DNA of 64,000 nt from positions 21,890,545 to 21,954,544 of the forward strand of contig NC_088790.1 of assembly GCF_949628265.1 (NCBI RefSeq). The letters run 5' to 3'. Both the position numbers and the translations under genes were made by a program. This DNA comes from Cloeon dipterum. Its lineage: Eukaryota > Arthropoda > Insecta > Ephemeroptera > Baetidae. Within the stretch, counting starts at the first letter, position 1, and every line of letters begins with the position of its first letter. The notes beneath the pieces are model-generated. The model made no database searches, was not told the origin of the DNA, and saw only the letters and a program-made list of their open reading frames with translations. Shown here one piece after another: positions 23,812 to 33,323 of the stretch.

Positions 23812-24258
23812 ATGAGACCCATTCTGTTGATTGTCTTCTTTTTTACTTTCAAGGCCTGCTTTACGAGTAAGACTTTTTTAGTTAGTAAGAGCTAATTATT
23901 TGATGCAATATGAGCTTCCTAGGTGCTGAAGGAGCTGAAGGTAAAATGGGGAAGCAGCAGGCACCATTTCAATACCTTATTCCTGTACCATGGCGTCAAC
24001 CTCGACCAATTCCTCGACCTACACGTCGTCCACCTCAACCACTTCGACCGATTGCGCTGGGTCCATATCTTATCGTACTGACTTTATTTTTAAATCATAA
24101 TGTGTAATGCATTTTAAAATTTTCTGCAGACTGAATTCTTGGCTGACAGTAAAATTCTGACCAACAATTTAAAAGAGAGCACCCAAAGCGCTAAACAGGG
24201 ATCTGAATATGTTCCGGATTTGAGCGCAGTTAAAACTCCGAAAAGGGTAGTTGTTTGA
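23812..24258 (+). CDS. secreted Pro/Arg-rich peptide gene 3 (111 aa, 3 exons), antimicrobial-like
   Basis: Exons are 23812-23866, 23923-24074 and 24130-24258. The GT-AG introns (56 and 55 bases) have phases 1 and 0. Residues 1-18 (MRPILLIVFFFTFKACFT) form the signal peptide. Residues 39-66 hold 11 prolines and 6 arginines around one Trp, with RQPRPIPRPTRRPPQP at 43-58 and then LRPI. This PRP/RPI pattern is typical of insect proline-rich antimicrobial peptides such as drosocin, pyrrhocoricin and abaecin, which enter bacteria and target the ribosome or chaperones. Exon 3 (residues 70-111) is a polar tail that might be a propeptide; KR sits near the C-terminus. The antimicrobial role is inferred from composition only, as there is no direct alignment to a named family. 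Exon structure, promoter and 3' UTR make it a paralogue of gene 2 and of the decayed copy. Other possibilities are a seminal, salivary or cuticle-associated proline-rich peptide. Confidence 0.88.
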
Positions 24259-24337
24259 AACCTCTATAAGAAAAGGACACCTCCAAGGCAGTCGGAAGAG
24301 TAATTTGAGCAAACGTCATTGTTCATTTCATGTTGGA

Positions 24338-24343
24338 AATAAA
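24338..24343 (+). terminator. polyadenylation signal of gene 3
   Basis: AATAAA lies 80 bases after the stop, inside a 3' UTR that aligns with those of copies 1 and 2. Confidence 0.7.
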
Positions 24344-24349
24344 TCCTAG

Positions 24350-25330
24350 ATATCAGAAAAAATATTTTTTATTTGTGGGCTCTGCTAAGAGTCAGCCTGA
24401 CATATTTTGAAACAAAGTTTGTTAAAAGCAGAAACGTTTTGTTAAAAATTTACCCTCTCAGCTTCTTCTAGCGATAATTTACGATTTTTTATTTGCGTAT
24501 GGCGTATGTCAATATTCCAATCTTTATCTCTTTTGGCTGGAAATAAATTAAATAGTGAATTTCATTTTGTGCAGTTTTCTTCTTTGCTTGTGTTTGTGTG
24601 AGGCAAAATGTTTCATAAACTAAATTATTCTAATGCAACGTTCACGATGAAGTGAATGGTTTGCTCCTGTCAGAAAAACTGAGTGAGTTTCTCCTTAGTT
24701 TAAAATTTTATACCTTTATCCAGCCTCCCATGCCAGCAGGGTTGAGTTTACAATTAGCTTGGTGGCAAAATAAACTATTGTTTAACTTTGTTTGAAACTC
24801 GTTTTGTACGTTCTTTTTAAAGCGCAAACTTTTCTGAAATATTTTAAAAATTATATGCATGAGTTAATCCATTGCTGACGAGAAGAAAAGACAAAATATT
24901 CATCATAGGAGCACAAATGCTTTTAAATACAAAAATATGTGTATTAATTATGCCGCAGTTACAATCTTAAAAAGATTAATCAATAGCATTAGGACATATA
25001 GTAATATGAATTGTGAATTATGCCACACGAAACAATAAAACTCGATTTCGATTGTTCATGAGTGAATAAGAATTTAAATTTTCTGTCTATGATATCCGCT
25101 TTCTTGATGTTAGTTAAGTGGACTGTACAATGCGAGTTGGGGGCTTGCAAAAGTTGTGCAGTTGGTGTGAAAATATTATATGTAGCACAAATTAATTTGT
25201 TTGTCGTCGACGAAATAGAAGGCAAAGTTTTCTGGGGTTTCAAGCATGTGGAGAATATTTTTTTATATTTTTCTACGCTCTCATTTGATTGCCTTGAGTG
25301 ATAATGACGTGTACGCAAAGTTTTCAACTT
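24350..25330. other. AT-rich spacer between genes 3 and 4, no gene supported
   Basis: This spacer of about 1 kb could hide a badly decayed family member, but I find none of the shared promoter blocks or splice pairs. The frames at 24989-25378 (minus) and 25062-25301 (plus) lack a matching promoter or exon structure. Confidence 0.4.
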
Positions 25331-25336
25331 TTTATT

Positions 25337-25410
25337 ACTGATAACCGTAGCTCTTTTGAGGGGGAGAAATAAGTTCAAAAATTTTAGTCAGCACTATATG
25401 GGTTGCCATT
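25337..25410 (+). promoter_or_regulatory. putative promoter of gene 4
   Basis: ACTGATAACCG (25337-25347) resembles the ACTGATAACT block of genes 1-3. A possible initiator TTAGTCAGC lies near 25384. The AAGTTGATGTCAGG box is not recognisable, so this promoter has diverged. Confidence 0.35.
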
Positions 25411-25421
25411 CGGTCGTCACT

Positions 25422-25860
25422 ATGCGGTCCCTGTGCTTTTTACTCCTGGCCGTTGCGCTCGCCTGCATTTTCACCGGGACTGGTTGCAAATGTTTTATCC
25501 ATATTGGTAGATCATTTAACACTTAGCAAACTTTTTCAGAGGCAACTCAATTCCGAGGAATTGTTCCTGACAATTACGATGGACATTTACGGGTTTTCCG
25601 AGAGGTGAAAAATTACACAAATTTATTCCATCAGTTGTTGTATTTTGCATGAATTCCAGCGTCACAGAGATTTTGTTGCCACATTTGGACGACGGTTGAA
25701 CGGGCGTTCGGTGTCTGAAAAGTGTCCGTTCTTTGAGCGTCGTAGTCGAAGGGAAGAAACCTCAAGAGCCAACAACCGGACCAAAAACTGCATGTCCAAA
25801 GGAAAATACACTCGCGCACAGCAAACGAAAATGGCAATTATGCGATTGATGCATATATGA
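25422..25860 (+). CDS. secreted Arg-rich peptide gene 4 (108 aa, 3 exons)
   Basis: Exons are 25422-25482, 25540-25604 and 25660-25860. The introns (57 and 55 bases) have phases 1 and 0. Residues 1-20 (MRSLCFLLLAVALACIFTGT) are the signal peptide. Exon 2 (21-42) is EATQFRGIVPDNYDGHLRVFRE. That stretch is 22 residues, so read it as ending ...HLRVFRE. Exon 3 (43-108) is strongly basic, with 13 Arg and 5 Lys against 5 acidic residues, several RR pairs, and two cysteines (64 and 86) that could pair. The first donor (G/GTTGCA) is weak. I chose it because the alternative donor at 25507 would leave a 33-base intron, too short to splice. Retaining intron 1 would end the protein after 34 residues. The family link to genes 5 and 6 is the exon plan plus an exon 3 start of R-x-[RK]-[DE]-F in genes 4 and 5. 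Function is unknown; a cationic secreted effector is plausible. Confidence 0.75.
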
Positions 25861-25877
25861 TTGTGCTATTGGTTCGA

Positions 25878-25883
25878 AATAAA
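25878..25883 (+). terminator. polyadenylation signal of gene 4
   Basis: AATAAA lies 17 bases after the TGA stop. Confidence 0.7.
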
Positions 25884-26140
25884 TTGGTTTAATGAAACAA
25901 AGTTAAAATTATATTTTAATTAATACACTCAAATAATTGTTTAGGGATATCAGTAAACTTCACAATTTAAATTTGACAAAAAGTCGATCTTTCCGCAATT
26001 CCAAGTTATATGAAAATAAAAAAGATATATCAAATATGGACAATAAATGCTTTTTACCAAAGTCGTTTCTAACGAAACGCTCGTTATTATATTTTATTAT
26101 CAAAATTTCTTTGCTGACGTGCAAATTGTTATCTATTAGA

Positions 26141-26148
26141 TATAAAAG
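26141..26148 (+). promoter_or_regulatory. TATA box upstream of gene 5
   Basis: TATAAAAG lies 146 bases before the ATG of gene 5. Initiation would fall near 26172 if it is used, giving a longer 5' UTR than genes 2 and 3. Its use is not certain. Confidence 0.4.
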
Positions 26149-26286
26149 TAGGAACGTGACGCAAAAGGGACAGCGAGGCCGAAAAAAAATAAAACGACAA
26201 AGACTTCAGTGAGTGATAAAGAAATAACTCTACAGTCAGAGTACAAATTAAAATTCCTCGTAGTAGCGTGGAAGTCTAGCGACAAA

Positions 26287-26729
26287 ATGAGAACGGCTGC
26301 CACGATGCTCGCAATTTTTACTGTCCTCTTTGCACTGGCTTCAATAAGTAAGTTGGAAGCTTAAAAATTAAAAAAAAACTCTTCAAATTCGTTGATCATA
26401 GGCTGGGCTGTGGATCCAGAAAATGGTTATACACGAGCAAAAAAACTGACAGCGTTTCAACAGGTGATAAATTTTTGTGCAGCTAAATTTTCCTCTCTTT
26501 TATACTAAAGTTATTTAATTAACTATAATTATTTAAGCATTTTTCAATAGCTTAGAATGCAATTAATTTGTTCATTTTTTAGCGCCAAAAAGAATTCCAG
26601 GACCAAGTGAGTGTTATTGAGAGGAGAAGGGCACGGGGAGAAAAGATCACTTCATCTTCAAAACTGAAACCCAGAAATCAGGAGCCACGTAGGACGAAAT
26701 CAAGTTGGGTCTCAAGTCATCTCGATTAA
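26287..26729 (+). CDS. secreted Arg-rich peptide gene 5 (89 aa, 3 exons)
   Basis: Exons are 26287-26347, 26402-26463 and 26583-26729. The introns are 54 bases (donor GTAAGT, phase 1) and 119 bases (phase 0). Residues 1-20 (MRTAATMLAIFTVLFALASI) are the signal peptide, with cleavage near ALA/S or SWA/V. Exon 2 (21-41) runs SWAVDPENGYTRAKKL to TAFQQ. Exon 3 (42-89) starts RQKEFQDQ, which resembles RHRDF of gene 4, then has a basic ERRRARGEK block at 54-62 and a Ser/Arg-rich end. No cysteines remain after the signal peptide, so no disulfides are expected. The frame is open across both junctions to TAA. It lies about 400 bases downstream of gene 4 in the same orientation. Function is unknown. Confidence 0.85.
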
Positions 26730-26731
26730 GA

Positions 26732-26737
26732 AATAAA
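26732..26737 (+). terminator. polyadenylation signal of gene 5
   Basis: AATAAA lies two bases after the TAA. A second AATAAA at 26779-26784 is an alternative. Confidence 0.6.
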
Positions 26738-26784
26738 AATTTTAAATATTTGCTCCATCGATTGTTTTTTATCTTCGAATAAAA

Positions 26785-27340
26785 ATATTTACTCTACATG
26801 GATTCCTTCTTCACTTCAAACCTATACAAGTAATTTGGTTCAAGTTGACACTTTTGCATTGACTTTATTTTTATGGCAATACAAGATCATTTTAATTTTC
26901 GAAAAACTGTAAAATTCCGATATCAATTAACTCTCGAGTCTTGATCGTATTGCAATGGTGTATTTGACGAAATTTTGTAGACAAATAGGTTGACAAGTAA
27001 ATTAAATATCCTAAAAAAATGTTAAATTACAACAACAATAAATAATCACTAAATTTTTTGGAGGATCTCAAATATTGAGCTTTGGTTGACATCGAAACTA
27101 TTGTCGAGAATTAAAACGACGAATTGAATAGAACAACGAGGAAGAAGTCTGTTTTCATTAATTCCCGATATTGAGCTTTTATATTTAGTTAAATTTTAAA
27201 TACGTTATATTTTAAATGTGGGAAAGCATAAACATTTCCTCCTGCGACAGAATATTCTAGACCCATTAAAGAATATTTTGAAAAATTGTCAGTGTTCCGT
27301 GACAAAAATTATCAAAGCAATCACCTCACCCAATAGCGAG
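26785..27340. other. AT-rich spacer between genes 5 and 6
   Basis: I see no frame, promoter block or repeat that I can support. Confidence 0.5.
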
Positions 27341-27357
27341 CAAAGCGGAAACTGTTG

Positions 27358-27400
27358 ATAAAAAACTGACATTAAAAGAAAGTCTGTTAAAACAGTCGTT
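27358..27400 (+). promoter_or_regulatory. putative core promoter of gene 6
   Basis: GATAAAAAAC (27358-27367) lies about 31-33 bases before AACAGTCG (27391-27398). This copies the TATA/initiator spacing of genes 1-3 and leaves a 5' UTR of about 24 bases. Confidence 0.4.
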
Positions 27401-27416
27401 TGTCGCACCACTGAAA

Positions 27417-28098
27417 ATGCGGAGGTCACTCCTGTTTCTAAGCGTTGTCACCTTGTTCGTTTACTCAGCATGTAATGAATTGACATTTTTACGAAACATT
27501 ATTTACAACAGTTGCGTTTAATATTTCAGTCGCTGATGTACCCGATTACCACTCGTCTCATGCGGAGGTAAAAATCCCACTGAAAGGGAAATATTTTGAT
27601 TACACAATTTTTTTTTAGATTCAAAAACTCGCGAGAGACATTCTTCGTGATAGGATGAGAGGACGCCGCAACGGTGGTCAAATCTCTGGCAGATCCATAG
27701 ATGAAAATGACAAGTATATCTCTGAACTGTAAAAAATTCAGTGCAGACTTTATTCCTCACGTTTCAGAATTTCAGCTTTCTCTTCTGCGGCAGCTAAAGA
27801 AGCTTATAGAAAGAAAAAGGCCGAAGAGAGGGACAAATTGCTTGCTGAAATAGCTGCAGCGAACCAGGAAGCAGACAAGCTCGCTCAACAAGCGCATCAA
27901 AAAGACAAAGAACTAGAACAACTCTTGAGTTCACTGGCCAGTCAGCATTCTGGCCTATTTAACCCATTGGCACCCCAGCGACCTGAGAATAATGAAGTAG
28001 ATACTAATACAGACACTCAGGCAGGCAAAGCACCAGGAACAGACGATTCTGAAGAAGAATCAGAACAGAATGAGCCACAATCTGCAGATCCTGTATAG
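27417..28098 (+). CDS. secreted coiled-coil protein gene 6 (172 aa, 4 exons)
   Basis: Exons are 27417-27471, 27530-27567, 27619-27713 and 27768-28098. The introns are 58, 51 and 54 bases with phases 1, 0 and 2, and the frame is open to TAG. Residues 1-18 (MRRSLLFLSVVTLFVYSA) are the signal peptide. Exon 3 (32-62) is basic (RDRMRGRRNGG) and corresponds to exon 3 of genes 4 and 5. Exon 4 adds a long Ala/Glu/Lys/Leu helix (about residues 70-121, with AEERDKLLAEI and KDKELEQLLSSL), likely a coiled coil. An acidic, disordered tail follows (138-172, with DDSEEESEQNE). If intron 3 is retained, the protein ends six residues into it (KYISEL then TAA at 27730-27732), giving a short form of about 68 residues like its neighbours. 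The extra exon looks like a later addition. Function is unknown. Confidence 0.85.
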
Positions 28099-28192
28099 GG
28101 TTCTCAAATTAAGGAGATCGACACGTCAAATACCACCAGTAGACGTAGCATCTGTAATTCTTTCACGAATATTTGACGAAAATTCCATGTAA

Positions 28193-28198
28193 AATAAA
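28193..28198 (+). terminator. polyadenylation signal of gene 6
   Basis: AATAAA lies 94 bases after the TAG stop. Confidence 0.7.
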
Positions 28199-28199
28199 T

Positions 28200-31100
28200 T
28201 TTAGATTTGACCCCAAGTGTTTATCATTAAGATTTTACATTTGATGTTGTTATATAGAATGAAAAAAAATAATAATTTTAAACTGTCTTAAAAGATGAGG
28301 TAATGAAGATTTTTGTGAAAGGCTTGGAGTACCGTTAAAGGATACTTAAAATAATGAGTCGTACGAGAGATACAAAAACTCATTTACTCATAAATAGCTT
28401 TACGCTTTATCATGTAAAAATAATTGTTGCAAGTAATATCCAAACGTTAACACAAAAATATTCAATCCATGTCGGCATGAAGGCACAGCTAAAAATCGCG
28501 AATTAATTCGATTTCTTCAAGTTTCCGGCTTCTATTTGATTTTCAATTCCAGGCTATACACACACACAGGAGACCAGTCGGGCCGTGAGACAAACGAAAT
28601 GCAGGGCTGAAAGTGTTTTGTCAGCAGCGGACTGGCGGTTTGTCAGTCGTCAGTCCATTATTCGGAAGGTCTGACGCGGAGCAGAGGCCGTGACGAGTGA
28701 CTTAAGAGAAGTCTGCCTGCTGTAAACAATGCGCGTGAGCCCAGCGCCACTATACTTTATGTTTCCGATATTCCCAGATGACCCCCATTCATTACCAGAT
28801 AGATCAAAACAAGGAATGAATTATTCACCACTCCTGAAGCATGTGTTCGCGTCACTTTTAACAATATTTTTCACGGAGTAAGCTGGTTGATTTTAGACGA
28901 GAAGGATACGTCCGTTGCGGGCTGAATAATCTTCAATAATTCCAAAATTTACCAAGTTAAGTTTTAGATGGAGGTAAATTGATCGAATTAGGGCACTTTT
29001 CAACGATATTAACTAAAAAAATCCCCAAGAAAATGTTTATAATGATAATGCTAGAGCTAGTTATTAACTAACTAGTTTTATCGGGGGAAATAAATGAATG
29101 CTCGAAAATTAACATCAACAAAAAATATTGAAAATTTTAGTTATTTCAGATTATTAAATTTATTAGCTATATGATGTAGTGCTATAAAAATTAATGAGCT
29201 TGTTTTAATAGATTTTCTTAAATATTTTTAATTTAAAAATGGCCCATATTTTTCTACTAAAAAATTTAATGCCTTCTTCAAATCAAAGCTCATCGATATT
29301 GATAAAATAAGTTTTTTTAGTTAATTTTAAACTATCTGGCCATTTGTTTTGTAAATCGCTCGTTCAATCAAAACTAACATTATCCACCACAGAATTTGGT
29401 TTATATATTGTAGCAACTAGTTGTAGGATTATGATAAGGAAAATAGCGACTACACGTAAATGGAAAAAAATGATTTTTTTCATTTTTTTATAACAATCTC
29501 TGGGTGCGATTTCATATTATAGTAGGTTAATTGATACCTTCAGTTGTTACAATATCACGACAGGTCACACGAATCCTACCAGAATTGAGATCGTAACCTA
29601 AATTTTCAAAGAGTAGACTTATCGTAAAAATTGTAAAAAAAGTTTGTAAATTTTTTACTGTGTTAACCAGAGAAATTTTATTTATTGCATTAGTTTACAA
29701 AGCTACGAGCAGAGAAAAATAGTAAAGGCAATACTCATTGTCAGTGCAATAAAATTTGAATCACATTATATACTGTCACGTCATTAAGTATATTACTATA
29801 ATTCAGTTTCTACTCCTGATCTTTTGAGTAATCTCTAGAAAATTCCCATCAAGTTCAAACAATGATATTTTTATGTATATTCTGCAGTAATTTTACTCAG
29901 ACTCGCTTTATAATTCAAAGCTTCAGCCCATATTGAGATCAGCCGATCTAATTATACCAACCCCACATTCAAGCACAAAATCAATTTGGCGAGTGTTCAA
30001 TCAGAGAACGCGTATATATATATTCAGTCCGTGCGGCGGGTTGTGATTAGCAATTGTGCGCTCCGATCACCCAATGGCCCCAGCATGGCCAGCGCAAATG
30101 ATAACCTTGAGAATAATTCGACAGCAAGTACCGTATGTGCGTACCGAGAGTGCGACACCGAGACGACAGGGGCATCAATAACGGCGACAGGACCCGCCAA
30201 GCTAACTAATCGCCGTTTGTCAACTCTGATGGCTCCCCGTCCGCAGGCACTCTCTCTGTCGCGCGGCCAGGCAGGGTAGGTGACTCGGTCGCTCTTGCCG
30301 CGCGCGCACGTGTTCGCCTCGAAACGACAATCATGCACGACATCTGTCAGTGCGCGAAACTCTTCTCCGTCCTTCTTGCCACCAAATTTATTGCGGATCG
30401 AGAGGCTGCAATTACGTTTTGCAAGCACTTCAGGCCACAGACACCAAAGGAGCAATCGTGGCTGTTGCTGGGCGACAAACTTCATAATTTTGCCTTAATT
30501 TTATAATATTTTATTCCTCAAATTTAAGGTTCGGGATTTCAAATCAATGTTTGGCAACTATTCAAGCATTTTTTTGTTCGTATGAGCAGAAAAAATTTCC
30601 TCAAAAGCTGTACTATTTGTACTCTGTGAACGTGTGTAAGAATTTCAGAGCAGTGTGTGGTCTTTTTTTAGATTAAACTTGTAAACCCTATTATTTTGAT
30701 ATTGTGCTCGCCAAATCTCAGCTTCTAGCCGTCATAAATGCAAAAACTTTACACCATTTACTCATCTTGAACTCCGCCAGTGCAATAAAGGAGTGTCGAG
30801 GGTTCTCAATGCTCACCCTTTTAACTCTTACAGAACCTTTTTTTAACCCCTGCGTTAAAAATGAAAATTTTACTACGCCTAATTTTTAGAATGTTGAACA
30901 AAATTCAAGGGATGTTTGTGGTTTAGTAATTTTGGGCTTTGGGTTTTGACTGCATTGACACTTACTGTGATCCGTGATTAACTTTAGGAAATTTCAGCTA
31001 GGGAATGAAAGGGGAAGGGGAAGAACACCCTCAAAACCCTACAATGATCCATGGGAGATTGATACAAGTCAAATAGTGTGCAATTCATAGCGTTAGAAGC

Positions 31101-32410
31101 CACGATTTATTGGTCACAGCATTTTCAAAAATTGAAATATTCTTGATTTTAACTTTTCAAAGTGAAATTCCTTGAAAACTTAAGGGAGAAACTACTCAGA
31201 AATTTACACAGACGTTCTCATGTGCCTCAAAGCCATTTTAGAGGGCATTTTCTAGTTATTAAAATTTGCTCTGATCTTAGAAGTCTCAAAAGACACTCAA
31301 TTTTTCAGAATTTTGCCCTGTGACAATTCTTAGGTTTCATAGGTTCATTGTCACAGCCCAACACTACCTTTGACCTTGACCAATGACCCTAAATTTTGTG
31401 TTTATTCGATCTTTCTTGGCAATTTGAATCCAATATTTTCTTTAAATCACTTAGGAGATGAAATGCGTTAAACTCAACTCAGAATGGTTGAATTTTTAAA
31501 TTGCATCTGTTAATTAATTGTAAGCTCTGTTGATATTTAACAATATTCTTATCAAACAAATTGAAAATGAAAAATGCCAAACGCCTATGTATTAAACTTA
31601 CAAACTGCAACTCAAAAACTTCAATATGAATCACCGGACGGTCAAACTAATCCTCTTTGGACAAAAGCAGAAAACTTTAACCAAAAAGTCACCTTTGCTG
31701 TTCACCAGTCAAAGCGGTCAGCTGCGATATTGCTGAATTATTTGCGAAATGTAAATCAAATGCACGTCTGAGAAGATCGTGACCCTGCTGATGGATTTGA
31801 CACTTTTCGTCTGCCCATAATAATTACGAACAAAGCAGCCGCGAGTCTGTCAAAGTCGAATTAATTCGATGTTTCGAGTTGAAAACTAAACTGGCAGCTC
31901 GCTGAATAAACTGACTGAATGAGATCTTTGACGCTCTTTCTCTCCTCGCTGGCTGGGAGACGCGCAACCTGCTCGCTCTTTCTCTCGCTGCTCTCGGCAG
32001 GGAAAACAAACTTTCCGCGGGGGCGACTTTGGCCTGATGATGAAGATAATAATGAGAGACGCGATGATCAGCCGACTGACAAGTAAAGATTGAGGTGAGA
32101 AAGGTCAAATTAATCTGCTGTCAATTAAAGTTATCAGCATGGAGTGTTCGCCGGTGCGACAAACCCCATCAACAAAGAGCCAACCCCTGCGGAGCCACGC
32201 ACCTTCCCCCTGTATGAGGACAACAAGCTGCGTATACACGCATGTACCCACGATGACACGCACGCACATGAAGCCCAACGGAAATTGAGCCTGACGCAAG
32301 CTAGTTCTTCTTGTTATTGCAATTTGTTATAGTGCCACCAAGAATAATAATGGAGGAAATATTCATTGAGCTCTGATGAAAAATAAGTTAATTTTTCCTA
32401 TTAATTTACC
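28200..32410. other. non-coding stretch downstream of the peptide cluster
   Basis: Mostly AT-rich, with GC-rich islands at about 28560-28760, 29990-30480 and 31780-32330. A nuclear-receptor half-site cluster lies at 31366-31389. The frames on both strands at 29986-30498 are shadows of one GC-rich island and have no coding signs. No gene is supported. Confidence 0.45.
31366..31389 (-). promoter_or_regulatory. clustered nuclear-receptor half-sites
   Basis: The minus strand reads GGGTCA, then GGTCA, then TCAAGGTCA, then AAGGT. TCAAGGTCA is the extended half-site bound by Ftz-F1/SF-1-type and ERR-type receptors. AGGTCAAAGGT is close to a DR1 (HNF4/RXR-type). The sites are seen directly; occupancy is unknown. 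Confidence 0.4.
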
Positions 32411-32620
32411 AAGCCGTTGGCTCACAATGTTAAATGCATTTGCTTTACGTGAACGTTGCAATGTGAGAATCCGAGCGATTTTCGGGGTCGAGTTCGGGCT
32501 GATATGCGGCTACACATTTGATTCCTTTGCATTGCAATGACGAGTCCGTCCAGATTTGGGGGATTGCGAAAGCTTTCCAACTCGCTACTTGCTAGTTTCC
32601 ACCTTTCCAGTGTGGGGTTG
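32411..32620 (+). repeat. dispersed repeat copy C (partial)
   Basis: Aligns closely with the reverse complement of A' (12061-12226). Its first block (AAGCCGTTGGCTCACAATGTT) and last block (CTCGCTACTTGCTAG, CACCTTTCCAG) also match copies A and B. It lacks the exon-like part. Confidence 0.65.
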
Positions 32621-33320
32621 TTGAGCGGAATAAAGATAAACCATCTAAATTCCTTTCTGGTCGTCGTTTATTGATGAGCGTTGCATTTGGAGTAATTAGA
32701 CTGTAATATAACATTAAATTTGATATTACAAAAAAACAAGTTACATAAACAATTAAATTTACGCAAAATAATAGCGATTCAAATATAAATACCTCGTGTT
32801 TATTCGGGTCTATAGTTATTAAAATACATCAGCAGTATTATCTTCTATATAGAATACACACAACTTTATCTCCCGGCCGGAGAGCGAGTAGGTGACACGA
32901 CCATTGCGTGCGGAGTTGGATCGGTCAGTGAAAGGTGGAAGGTTGAGATATGCTTATCATGCAGTAATAGCGACATCTATAGGTGCGAGGTTGATACAAA
33001 CTTAGTTTACGCCAGAATATGCGGGAACCGCTACACCAGCATGTGTGAGTTAATTTCACTGGGCGAATGTCTAATAAGAATAATAGAGTTCTCACCTTTA
33101 CGTTTCAAAATAAATACCCAAACCCCAGAGCGGAGGCAGTAACAAGAGCTGGGTCTAATTCCGTCATCAGAAAAACAAAAAAAATTTATACGTGTGATTA
33201 TTGTTTATCTGCTCACAATCAGTTAGTCCTACAATCAATTCATACAACTCTTTTTTATTTATACAATTATTTATTTAATGTCATTGTTATATTTTTCATT
33301 GTTTTGTTTATATTTAAAGT
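32621..33320. other. non-coding spacer with a small GC-richer block
   Basis: A GC-richer block at about 32870-33060 contains AGCGACATCTATAGGTGCG, which loosely resembles insect insulator or core-promoter motifs, and CGGTCAGTG. No gene is supported. The frame at 33067-33342 looks like chance. Confidence 0.35.
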
Positions 33321-33323
33321 GGA

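Noticed and set aside
25062-25301. 79-codon frame with a hydrophobic N-terminal part and several cysteines
   Set aside because: Tempting as another secreted peptide, but it lacks the shared promoter blocks, the leader start context and the family's intron after the signal peptide.
24989-25378. 129-codon minus-strand frame directly upstream of gene 4
   Set aside because: AT-rich, overlaps the likely gene 4 promoter, and shows no domain or signal peptide.
30011-30060. TATATATATA followed by TTCAGTCC as a possible core promoter
   Set aside because: The initiator-like sequence is only about 11 bases from the TATA run, too close, and no exon follows.
30024-30485. 153-codon minus-strand frame
   Set aside because: Overlaps open frames on the other strand in the same GC-rich island; low stop density there explains it.
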